19,564 nt of DNA, taken from an uncultured Clostridium sp. (lineage in GTDB: Bacteria > Bacillota > Clostridia > UBA1212 > UBA1255). Of this stretch, positions 13,343-19,564 are shown piece after piece; the first letter of the stretch is position 1; each line of letters opens with the position of its first letter. The DNA lies in NCBI GenBank assembly GCA_900555605.1, contig USLW01000003.1, forward strand, positions 1-19,564. Direction: 5' to 3'. Made by a program: the position numbers and the translations under genes. The notes under the pieces were generated by a model. It searched no databases. It saw only the letters and a program-made list of their open reading frames with translations, and had not been told where the DNA came from.

Positions 13343-15691
13343 GTGGAATACAGAACGCTGTTAAAAGCAAATCTGAAAAAACACAAAGGCGGACTGACAG
13401 GCGTTTTTATCCTCATGCTGTTGGTGGCGGCTTCTCTTGGGACGGTGCTGTCCGTATGGACAAATTCAGGTGCATATATCCGAAACGAAATGCAGAGAGC
13501 CGGTTTTGGAGAACTGACCGCTTGGGTTTCGGGCGTTCCCGATACAAAACAATTGATCGGAGATATCGAATCTCTTGAAGCGGTTGACCGAATTGAGACG
13601 CAGACAGTTATTTTCTCCAATTACACCGCAAACGAGCAGGAATCTGACAGCGAGGGGCAGCTGATCACCTTTGCTTCGGAAGAAAACCGCTACCGCTTTT
13701 TTACGGACGATTTATCCGATTATACCGACGCTCCCCATCAAATTCAGCCGGGAGAGGTCTATGTATCACCGTCTATGGTTTCCATGTTCGGTATACAGAT
13801 CGGCGATGAAATTACCTTTCCCATTGCGAGAGCCGGAAAAAACAAGATATTGACCGTAAAGGGCTTTTACGAAGATCCGTTTATGGGAAGCTCCATGATC
13901 GGAATGAAGGGCTTTCTCATTTGCGAGAACGACCGTGCAGAAATTCTCTCGATTCTGCAAAACGCCGGCATTGATGCGTTAGCTCGGAATGGCACAATGC
14001 TTCATATTTTTTCTTCTGACAACACGATGACCGTTTCAGAACTAAACAGTATGATCAATGGAAATACAGCCCTTGCAGAGTATACCGAGTTTGTGCACAG
14101 CAACGATGCCATTGCGGGCTTTATGCTGGTTCTGCAAAACGCTTTCAGCGGACTGCTGGTCGCATTTGTCGCTGTTCTTCTGTTTGTTGTGCTGATCGTG
14201 CTCAGCCACAGTATCAGCAGCACCATTGAAGCGGATACGGTCAATATGGGGATTTTGAAAACGATCGGCTTTACCTCACGCAAGCTGCGGCTGATTCAGC
14301 TTTGGCAATATCTCATCGGGATGATTGCCGGAATGGTGTGCGGGCTATTGCTCTCCATTCCTTTGAGTCGGGTGGTAAGCAGCATGACGCTGACCACCAC
14401 CGGTATTCGGATTCCCACCGCTTTGCCTTTGGCGTGGATCGCCTTGTCTTTCATGGCAATATTGCTTCTCTTGGCAGGCTTCATCCTCTTGCGGACACGA
14501 AAGATCGGCAGGATCACGCCGATGAAAGCCATTCGGGGTGAAACGGAAGCAGTGCGGTTTCATCCTCAGAAATCTGTCTCCGCTTTTGGAAAATGCGTTC
14601 CATTAAGACTTGCGTTCCGTCAGCTTGTGATAGGAAAACGTCGTTACATTGGTGCGCTGACCGTGGCAGTCGTTTTGGTGTTTTTTGCCTCTCTTGTGGG
14701 GCGGATGAATGCATGGTTAGGTGCAGACGGCAAAGGGATGATGGATGCCTTTAACCCGGCAGATCATGACATCGGCGTACAGGTATTCGGCGATTTAACC
14801 GCAGAGGAAGCAGAGAACATGGTTCGTTCCTATACGGATATTACCGACACCTACCTGTTGGCTATGCCGGGCGTGGCGGTCAACGGTGTGGACTATACGG
14901 CGAATGTGATTTCGGAGCCGGAACGCTTTCATATTTTAGAAGGCCGAACCTGCACAGCGGATAACGAAATCGTATTGACTGAGTTTGTAGCGGCAAGCTT
15001 CGGCGTTTCCGTCGGCGATACGGTCACGGTTCGGGGTGACAGCGGCAGCGGCGAATATACCGTATCCGGTATCTATTCCTGCGCCAACGACATGGGCGAT
15101 AATATCGGCATGAGCCGTGAGGGATACTTAAAAATCGGACGGGATAATCCGCACATTTGGTGCTGGCATTATTTCCTTGCAGACACTTCACAGAAGGCGG
15201 CGATTACACAGGCGCTGGAGGACGCTTACGGCGGTGATGTCCACGTGCATGAAAACACATGGCCGGGGCTGTTCGGAATCATTTCTGCCATGCACCTGCT
15301 AATCGTGTTTATGTATGTCATGGTGATCGTCTTTATTTTAATTGTAACCGTAATGACCGGCAGTAAAATCCTATCAGCGGAACAGAAGGATTTAGGAATC
15401 TATAAAGCGGTCGGTTTTGGGTCAAGAGAGTTGAGACTCACTTTTGCTCTTCGTTTCGGAATGGTTGCGATGATTGGCTCTGTGATAGGGACAATTCTTG
15501 CCTCTCTTTTTACCGATCCGCTGGTGTCGGCAGTCATGAAGCTGGCGGGAATCAGCAATTTTGCCTCCGCTCCATCGGTCGGAAGCGTTCTTCTCCCGGC
15601 AGGCGTTGTGATCCTGCTCTTTACCGGCTTTGCATATTTTGAAGCGGGCAAAATAAAGAATACCAATCCGACAATATTGATCAGCGAATAG
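13343..15691 (+). CDS. ABC transporter permease with two FtsX domains
   Basis: This 782-residue membrane protein is the partner of the ATPase just upstream. One N-terminal membrane helix (about 14-37) is followed by an extracytoplasmic MacB-PCD-like domain to about 240, then three helices of a first FtsX domain (about 255-385). A further helix near 437 leads into a second outer domain, and three helices form the last FtsX domain (about 655-775), for eight in total. The coupling-helix region KTIGFTSRKLRLIQ recurs as KAVGFGSRELRLTF in the second half, showing the internal duplication. Start is GTG at 13343 with AAGGAGG 7 nt upstream. One polypeptide thus supplies both transmembrane halves, unlike homodimeric MacB. 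Substrate is unknown; the amidase and adenylating enzyme in the same operon hint at a small amide or acyl compound. Confidence 0.93.
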   Translation: MEYRTLLKANLKKHKGGLTGVFILMLLVAASLGTVLSVWTNSGAYIRNEMQRAGFGELTAWVSGVPDTKQLIGDIESLEAVDRIETQTVIFSNYTANEQESDSEGQLITFASEENRYRFFTDDLSDYTDAPHQIQPGEVYVSPSMVSMFGIQIGDEITFPIARAGKNKILTVKGFYEDPFMGSSMIGMKGFLICENDRAEILSILQNAGIDALARNGTMLHIFSSDNTMTVSELNSMINGNTALAEYTEFVHSNDAIAGFMLVLQNAFSGLLVAFVAVLLFVVLIVLSHSISSTIEADTVNMGILKTIGFTSRKLRLIQLWQYLIGMIAGMVCGLLLSIPLSRVVSSMTLTTTGIRIPTALPLAWIALSFMAILLLLAGFILLRTRKIGRITPMKAIRGETEAVRFHPQKSVSAFGKCVPLRLAFRQLVIGKRRYIGALTVAVVLVFFASLVGRMNAWLGADGKGMMDAFNPADHDIGVQVFGDLTAEEAENMVRSYTDITDTYLLAMPGVAVNGVDYTANVISEPERFHILEGRTCTADNEIVLTEFVAASFGVSVGDTVTVRGDSGSGEYTVSGIYSCANDMGDNIGMSREGYLKIGRDNPHIWCWHYFLADTSQKAAITQALEDAYGGDVHVHENTWPGLFGIISAMHLLIVFMYVMVIVFILIVTVMTGSKILSAEQKDLGIYKAVGFGSRELRLTFALRFGMVAMIGSVIGTILASLFTDPLVSAVMKLAGISNFASAPSVGSVLLPAGVVILLFTGFAYFEAGKIKNTNPTILISE

Positions 15692-15715
15692 GCAAAGTAT
15701 TTATGCCTGTTGGTT

Positions 15716-15769
15716 ATAGATAAGTATTTAATATAAGTATTTACTATATATGAGCAAACAGAGTATAAT
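15716..15769 (+). promoter_or_regulatory. LysR-type box and promoter of operon B2
   Basis: Positions 15716-15747 match 9997-10028 at 30 of 32 bases. The box is TATTTAATATAAGTA (15725-15739), followed by a poor -35 (TTACTA, 15741-15746), 17 bp, and TATAAT (15764-15769). The box-to-(-10) distance equals that of operon B1. Only a weak 5-bp hairpin (15690-15708) separates it from the B1 stop codon, so read-through from B1 is also possible. Confidence 0.75.
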
Positions 15770-15807
15770 AAGGACAGAAGCTCCGAAAGAGCTTAGAAAA
15801 TTTGATT

Positions 15808-15828
15808 TGCGCTGCACGGTGCAGCGCA
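15808..15828 (+). repeat. Perfect inverted repeat in the 5' leader of operon B2
   Basis: TGCGCTGCAC (15808-15817) and GTGCAGCGCA (15819-15828) are perfect inverted repeats with a single-base centre. In RNA they would give a GC-rich hairpin directly abutting the ribosome binding site AGGAAAGGA (15828-15836). There is no T-run, so it is not a terminator; it may protect the mRNA 5' end or bind a protein. Confidence 0.7.
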
Positions 15829-15843
15829 GGAAAGGAACAGATT

Positions 15844-16452
15844 ATGAAAAAGATTTCTTTCATACTTGCTTTATTTCTCGCACTTACGCTTACATTTACC
15901 GGATGCAGCGATTCCAATACGGATCGGAGTCAAGGTGATGGTACCTCTCAGAGGACGGAAGGCCAAAACCAAGACAGCAGACCTAATAGTACGAATAGCG
16001 AAACAGGCGAAGATACCAATTCTGGTGAAAATCCCAACAGAACGACCGAACTTGAGGTTTGCTTCGGTGACGACGGCGCTCCCTTTATCCTGCATCTGTA
16101 CGACAACGATACAGCGGCAGCGATTGCTCGCCATGTGGGTACAGCCAATTGGAGACTCCCGATTTATCATTATGACGATTACGATAACTGGGAAGTCATG
16201 CAGTATTACGACGTTCCTTCAAGATATGAGATTCCATCCAATCCTGAAACCGTAACCTCAGAAAAGGCAGGAGAAGTTTACTACTCAGCGCCGAACCGTA
16301 TTGTCCTTTTCTTCGGAGACGCTGAGGTTACCGGCGAATACACAAAGGTTGGTTACTTTGACTATACCGAAGAATTCAAAGCTGCTGTTGAGAACAATCC
16401 GGTATTGGAAGGTTGGGATACAAAGATGGTTCTAATCAATCGTGTAGACTGA
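15844..16452 (+). CDS. Lipoprotein with divergent cyclophilin-like domain
   Basis: This 202-residue protein has a lipoprotein signal (MKK, hydrophobic core, lipobox FTGC with C21), then an Asn/Ser/Thr/Glu-rich linker to about residue 72, then a globular domain. LEVCFGDDGAPFILHLYDND, YDVPSRYEIPSNPET, GEVYYSAPNRIVLFFGD and TKVGYF follow the order of cyclophilin-like (Cyclophil_like2) proteins, which share the peptidyl-prolyl isomerase fold without proven activity. The resemblance is weaker than for the lipoprotein at 18826. The start is the ATG at 15844 with AGGAAAGGA upstream; the open frame begins earlier at 15802 but the signal peptide fixes the start. It is the first gene of operon B2. Ligand and function are unknown. 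Confidence 0.85.
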   Translation: MKKISFILALFLALTLTFTGCSDSNTDRSQGDGTSQRTEGQNQDSRPNSTNSETGEDTNSGENPNRTTELEVCFGDDGAPFILHLYDNDTAAAIARHVGTANWRLPIYHYDDYDNWEVMQYYDVPSRYEIPSNPETVTSEKAGEVYYSAPNRIVLFFGDAEVTGEYTKVGYFDYTEEFKAAVENNPVLEGWDTKMVLINRVD

Positions 16453-16479
16453 TTTATCCAAGAGAAAAGAGATGCCAAT

Positions 16480-16710
16480 ATGAACAACGAAAATGCCATC
16501 ATTCAGAACTTAAAAGATGCGGGCTGTGATGAAGATACCATTCAGACCTTCGTAGAAGATCTGCGGAAAGAAAAAGTAGCGGAGGGGCTGAAGCTGCTGG
16601 CAACGCACAGACGCTCCCTGCTGGATGACCTTCATAAAGACCAAAAGCAGATTGACTGTCTTGACTATTTGGTTTACAAGCTTGAAAAAGACCAAAAAAT
16701 GAAAGCATAG
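16480..16710 (+). CDS. Small helical protein, paralogue of the 3387 gene
   Basis: This 76-residue soluble, highly charged, helical protein is not a recognised named family. It shares LKDAGCDE near the N-terminus and LLDDLHKDQKQIDCLDYLVYKL at the C-terminus (written here as one 22-residue region, residues about 48-69, key residues L-L-x-D-L-H, Q-K-x-I-D-C-L-D) with the protein encoded at 3387. Both are embedded in LysR-controlled redox operons, which suggests a common accessory role. The single cysteine in IDCLD is conserved between copies. The ribosome binding site is weak (AAGAGAAAAGAG). Confidence 0.84.
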   Translation: MNNENAIIQNLKDAGCDEDTIQTFVEDLRKEKVAEGLKLLATHRRSLLDDLHKDQKQIDCLDYLVYKLEKDQKMKA

Positions 16711-16733
16711 CGTAGAACGGAGGGAAATGATAT

Positions 16734-17585
16734 ATGACTATGATTACAGGTAAAACCTTTGATGAAGAAAGAGCCTTATACGGGCAGCAGGATATTGTCG
16801 TGAAAAACTGCAATTTTGACGGTCCGGCAGACGGCGAGAGCGCCTTTAAGGAAGGCAAAGAGATCACAGTGGAAAACTGCTTTTTCAATCTCCGCTATCC
16901 CTTCTGGCATGACGATGGGCTGAAAATTGCCGAATCGGAAATGACCGAGCTTTGCCGTGCGGCGCTGTGGTACTCGCACGATATTCAAATCAGCGATACC
17001 AAGCTGCACGGAATCAAAGCACTGCGTGAATGCGGAAATGTCAGAATGCGTGGATGCGATATTATTTCACCGGAATTTGGATGGTCGGTTCAAGGTATCG
17101 ACATGGAGGACTGCACCGCTGAAAGCGAATATTTTATGATGCGCTCCGATCATCTGCATTTTCGAAATGTGCGCATGAAGGGCAAATATTCCTTCCAGTA
17201 CATCACCGATTCGGTATTTGAGGACTGCACCTTTGACACAAAAGACGCTTTCTGGCACGCAAAAAACATCACAGTCAGAAACAGCGTTGTAAAGGGCGAA
17301 TATCTGGCATGGTACAGCGAGAATGTCACCTTTGAAAACTGCCAAATCATCGGCACACAGCCTCTTTGCTACTGCAAAAACCTGAAGCTGATAAACTGTG
17401 AGATGATCGACACTGATTTGAGCTTTGAGCGCTCTGACTTGGAAGCGACCTTGACGGCTCCGATTGTCAGCATTAAAAACCCACTTTCCGGTCATATCTA
17501 TGTGCCGGAGGTCGGAAAAATCATCATGGATATTCCCGACGCCAAAGGCGAGATACTCACGAGAAAGCAGTGCTGCTGTGCATAA
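16734..17585 (+). CDS. DUF3737 family protein (parallel beta-helix)
   Basis: This 283-residue protein matches DUF3737. It begins with TGKTFDEERALYGQQDIVVKN in outline and consists of short repeats of the type ITVENCFF, IQISDTKL, VRMRGCDI, ITVRNSVV and VTFENCQI, the pattern of a right-handed parallel beta-helix related to pectin-lyase folds. No signal peptide or membrane segment is visible, so it is probably cytoplasmic. Histidine and tryptophan residues recur (FWHDDG, WYSHDI, FWHAKN), and the tail ends in CCCA. GGAGGG is 9 nt before the ATG. DUF3737 genes are often near LysR regulators and reductases in Firmicutes; no enzyme activity is established. Confidence 0.9.
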   Translation: MTMITGKTFDEERALYGQQDIVVKNCNFDGPADGESAFKEGKEITVENCFFNLRYPFWHDDGLKIAESEMTELCRAALWYSHDIQISDTKLHGIKALRECGNVRMRGCDIISPEFGWSVQGIDMEDCTAESEYFMMRSDHLHFRNVRMKGKYSFQYITDSVFEDCTFDTKDAFWHAKNITVRNSVVKGEYLAWYSENVTFENCQIIGTQPLCYCKNLKLINCEMIDTDLSFERSDLEATLTAPIVSIKNPLSGHIYVPEVGKIIMDIPDAKGEILTRKQCCCA

Positions 17586-17593
17586 GGTTTTCC

Positions 17594-17627
17594 GGTAAGG
17601 GGATGGCGGCATAGTCTTTCCCTTACC
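17594..17627 (+). other. Intercistronic hairpin between the DUF3737 and LysE genes
   Basis: GGTAAGGG (17594-17601) pairs perfectly with CCCTTACC (17620-17627) across an 18-nt loop. No T-run follows, so it is unlikely to terminate. It lies in the only gap above 60 bp inside operon B2 and could mark an mRNA processing or stability site. Confidence 0.5.
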
Positions 17628-17648
17628 CCGAAAAAGGACGGTGATGGA

Positions 17649-18260
17649 GTGGGAAGTTATTTGTTGAAAGGAATTCTGATCGGACTCCTTTTCGGTATGC
17701 CGGTGGGCGCTGTGGGAGCGATGACAGTACAGAGAACTTACAGCACAGGCGTCAAAGCCGGACTTTTGACAGGACTTGGCTCCTCCGTTGCCGATTGCTT
17801 CTATGCCTGTGTCGGCGCATTCGGTCTGACGCTTGTTTCGGACTTTTTACTAAAGTATCAGACTATAATCAATATTTTCGGAGGTACTTTGATTCTTGTG
17901 ATGGGGCTCAGCCTGATCCTGCGAAAAAAGGAAGTGAGAAAACCGCAGAAGCAGGTAACCGGCAGTATCCCGGTGTTTCTGTCCTCATTTGCAGTGGGCA
18001 TCACGAATCCGGCGGCAATCCTAACCTTTCTGTTTGCTTTCTCCTATTTTGGAATTACGAGTCAATCAGGATGGTCGGGTGGCATACAGCTTGTAGCCGG
18101 TGTGTTTATCGGTACATATATCTGGTGGGGATCGCTGACGGCGGCGGTGGCTTTCATAAAAAGAAAAACGGGAAATCACAGCTTTCGTCATATGAATAAA
18201 GTGTTTGGAACGGTTTTGATTCTGTTCAGCACAGTTGTGTTTATAAAATCTTTTCTATAA
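17649..18260 (+). CDS. LysE-family exporter
   Basis: This 203-residue integral membrane protein is of the LysE/RhtB type, which exports amino acids or related small metabolites by proton exchange. Six hydrophobic segments are visible at about 5-25, 36-62, 70-92, 108-130, 145-168 and 182-202. Family features include GMPVGAVGAM near the N-terminus, GLGSSVADCFYACVGAFG in helix 2 and GITNPAAILTF in helix 4. The start is GTG at 17649 with AAGGA 10 nt upstream; the ATG at 17644 is out of frame and closes quickly. It lies 14 bp before the flavoprotein gene. What it exports is not evident. Confidence 0.92.
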   Translation: MGSYLLKGILIGLLFGMPVGAVGAMTVQRTYSTGVKAGLLTGLGSSVADCFYACVGAFGLTLVSDFLLKYQTIINIFGGTLILVMGLSLILRKKEVRKPQKQVTGSIPVFLSSFAVGITNPAAILTFLFAFSYFGITSQSGWSGGIQLVAGVFIGTYIWWGSLTAAVAFIKRKTGNHSFRHMNKVFGTVLILFSTVVFIKSFL

Positions 18261-18273
18261 GGAGAAATGAGAA

Positions 18274-18813
18274 ATGAGTAAAAATATCTTAGTCATATCT
18301 ACAAGCCCCCGCAAGGGCGGCAATTCCGAAACGCTTGCCGATGCGTTCATCAGCGGAGCGAAGGAAGCGGGCAATCGGGTGGAAAAAATCTGCCTTTACG
18401 ACAAGACCATCGGATTCTGTAAGGGTTGCCTTGCCTGTTTGAAACCGCATCGATGCGTGATTCACGATGATGCGGACACGATAGCGCAGGAGATGAGAAC
18501 AGCCGATGTGTTGGTATTCGCTACCCCGATTTACTATTACGAAATGTGCGGTCAGATGAAGACCATGCTGGACAGAGCCAATCCGCTGTACGATTCCGAC
18601 TATGCCTTCCGTGACGTGTATTTGCTGACAACGGCTACGGAGGATGAAGATACCACAGCAGACGGCGCAATCAAAGGACTTACCGGCTGGGTCGACTGCT
18701 TCCCGAAAGCGAAGTTCGCCGGTGTCCTTTTCTGCGGTGGCGTTAGCGCCGTAGGGGCAATCAAGGGACATTCGGCTTTAGAAAAAGCCTGTGAAATGGG
18801 CAAGTCTGTTTAA
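18274..18813 (+). CDS. Flavodoxin-fold NAD(P)H-dependent oxidoreductase with Isf-like cysteine motif
   Basis: This 179-residue protein has the flavodoxin-like fold, with FMN phosphate loop STSPRKGGNSET (9-20) and ATPIYYYEMCGQMKTMLDR for the isoalloxazine side. C49, C52, C55 and C61 give CX2CX2CX5C, the same spacing as in the paralogue at 6354 and matching the iron-sulfur flavoprotein motif. AAGGAG precedes the ATG. Within operon B2 it sits between the LysE exporter (14 bp) and a cyclophilin-like lipoprotein (12 bp). Length is typical of NADPH-dependent FMN reductase family members. The electron acceptor is unknown. Confidence 0.93.
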   Translation: MSKNILVISTSPRKGGNSETLADAFISGAKEAGNRVEKICLYDKTIGFCKGCLACLKPHRCVIHDDADTIAQEMRTADVLVFATPIYYYEMCGQMKTMLDRANPLYDSDYAFRDVYLLTTATEDEDTTADGAIKGLTGWVDCFPKAKFAGVLFCGGVSAVGAIKGHSALEKACEMGKSV

Positions 18814-18825
18814 TAGGAGGCGTGA

Positions 18826-19410
18826 ATGATGAAACGGCTATTTAGCATTTTGTTGTCGCTTATGATTTTAATTACTGTTACTGCCTGCAGCAACGGAGAC
18901 AAAGGAGAAATTCCCGGCTCGGGTTCCACATCTGACAATACAGTATCTGAATCCGGAACACAATCCAAAACGCCCTCGGCATCCGATACAGAATCCGAAT
19001 CAACAGAGCCGGATTCTCAACCCAATACAGATCAGGAGGAAAAAGAGACTATGATGAACATTCAAATTGGCGATCATCTGCTTACCGCTATCCTTGTGGA
19101 GAACTCCTCTACGGAAGCCTTAATCGAACTGCTGAAGGACGGTCCGATCACAATTGACATGAACGATTACGCCAGCATGGAAAAAGTCGGCCCGTTTCCG
19201 CAAAGCCTTCCGAGAAACGACGAGCAGATCAGCACAGACGCAGGAGACTTGATTTTATATCAGGGCAACTCGTTCGTGATCTACTACGATACCAACTCGT
19301 GGAATTTCACAAGGCTTGGAAAGATCAATGATGTAACCAAACAAGAATTAAGAGATATTCTGGGAAGCGGAAGCGTAACGGCTGTACTGTCCCTTCCCGC
19401 AGAATCATGA
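18826..19410 (+). CDS. Lipoprotein with cyclophilin-like domain
   Basis: This 194-residue protein has a lipoprotein signal (lipobox VTAC, C21) and a very Ser/Thr/Glu/Asp-rich linker to about residue 75. A canonical cyclophilin-like domain follows: MNIQIGDHLLTAILVENSST in outline, FPQSLPRNDEQISTDAGDLILYQGN split around 120-145, SFVIYYDTNSWNFTRLGKI and LGSGSVTAVLSL. Two adjacent ATGs are possible; the second (18829) is 8 nt after AGGAGG and may be the true start. Inside the gene another AGGAGG (19034-19039) precedes ATGATG at 19051, exactly at the start of the cyclophilin-like domain. Stand-alone cytoplasmic versions of this domain are common, so the gene looks like such a protein with an added lipoprotein leader. 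It belongs to operon B2. Confidence 0.92.
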   Translation: MMKRLFSILLSLMILITVTACSNGDKGEIPGSGSTSDNTVSESGTQSKTPSASDTESESTEPDSQPNTDQEEKETMMNIQIGDHLLTAILVENSSTEALIELLKDGPITIDMNDYASMEKVGPFPQSLPRNDEQISTDAGDLILYQGNSFVIYYDTNSWNFTRLGKINDVTKQELRDILGSGSVTAVLSLPAES

Positions 19411-19425
19411 TGGAGGTAAAGATTT

Positions 19426-19564
19426 ATGATTTTTGAAGAAATGTATACGCTGACAAACGGCGTTCAAATTCCGAAACTCGGTCTGGGCACATGGTTTATT
19501 GACGATGCGGACGCAGCAAAAGCCGTATGCGACGCAGTGGAGATCGGATATCGCCATTTCGATA
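19426..19564 (+). CDS. Aldo/keto reductase (N-terminal part, continues beyond window)
   Basis: The ATG at 19426, with GGAGG 9 nt upstream and 15 bp after the preceding stop, opens a frame that runs off the window after 46 residues. YTLTNGVQIPKLGLGTWFID followed by AVEIGYRHFD is the standard start of the 2,5-diketogluconate-reductase-like AKR branch; the final HFD holds the first catalytic aspartate. It resembles the AKR domain of the fusion lipoprotein (VMLNSGYEMPILGLGTY) more than the AKR encoded at 4832. It is the seventh gene of operon B2. Confidence 0.9.
   Translation, partial: MIFEEMYTLTNGVQIPKLGLGTWFIDDADAAKAVCDAVEIGYRHFD

Noticed and set aside
15690..15708. Possible terminator after the ABC permease
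   Set aside because: AGGCA/TGCCT gives only a 5-bp stem and no T-run follows, so operon B1 may read through into B2.
18289..18771. 160-residue minus-strand open frame
   Set aside because: It is antisense to the flavoprotein at 18274, whose FMN and cysteine motifs are clear.
1..19564. CRISPR array, insertion sequence, transposase, integrase, rRNA
   Set aside because: No spaced identical repeats of CRISPR type, no terminal inverted repeats around a transposase, and no recombinase or rRNA sequence were found on either strand.

Overview
The window looks like chromosomal DNA from a low- to mid-GC anaerobic Bacillota bacterium, probably a gut-type Clostridia member (Oscillospirales- or Lachnospiraceae-like). 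This rests on the gene content (DUF134 beside Mrp, Spo0A-C-like small protein, DUF3737, TIGR04076, cyclophilin-like lipoproteins, many flavodoxin and aldo/keto reductase genes), the strong AGGAGG ribosome binding sites and the TTGACA/TATAAT promoters. Genus cannot be fixed from the sequence alone. By eye the left 1.2 kb is richer in G+C than the 1.6-9 kb stretch, and the right half is intermediate.

Left edge (1-1700): a minus-strand pair, DUF134 regulator and Mrp/NBP35-type Fe-S carrier ATPase (cut by the window edge), reads away from a CAU-anticodon tRNA. Each transcript has its own near-consensus promoter. After the tRNA come two rho-independent terminators and three tandem copies of an 18-bp AT-rich repeat. 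The tRNA, repeats and composition change together look like a possible island boundary, but no integrase or second att site is visible.

Small regulatory pair (1645-2352): an XRE-type repressor (minus) and a small Spo0A-C-like protein (plus) are divergent around a 32-bp palindrome that overlaps both promoters.

Module A (2373-8908): a LysR regulator (minus) is divergent from a tight operon: small coiled protein, Fe-dependent alcohol dehydrogenase, aldo/keto reductase, hexapeptide acetyltransferase, flavodoxin-fold flavoprotein with an Isf-like cysteine motif, a lipoprotein fusing flavodoxin to aldo/keto reductase, and a TIGR04076 protein. It ends at a strong terminator.

Module B (8960-19564 and beyond): a paralogous LysR regulator (minus) faces two successive plus-strand operons. 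B1 (10093-15691) encodes a surface-anchored choloylglycine-hydrolase-like Ntn amidase, a PaaK/CapK-like adenylate-forming enzyme and a MacB/FtsX-type ABC transporter. B2 (15844 to the end) encodes a cyclophilin-like lipoprotein, a second copy of the small coiled protein, a DUF3737 beta-helix protein, a LysE exporter, a second Isf-like flavoprotein, a second cyclophilin-like lipoprotein and the start of another aldo/keto reductase. B1 and B2 start from promoters carrying an almost identical 32-bp element with a LysR box at the same distance from the -10, so they are probably one regulon under the adjacent LysR.

Taken together, A and B look like diverged copies of one LysR-controlled redox/detoxification module. 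Four of its products are tethered outside the membrane through Ser/Thr/Asp/Glu-rich linkers. The substrate is not evident from sequence.
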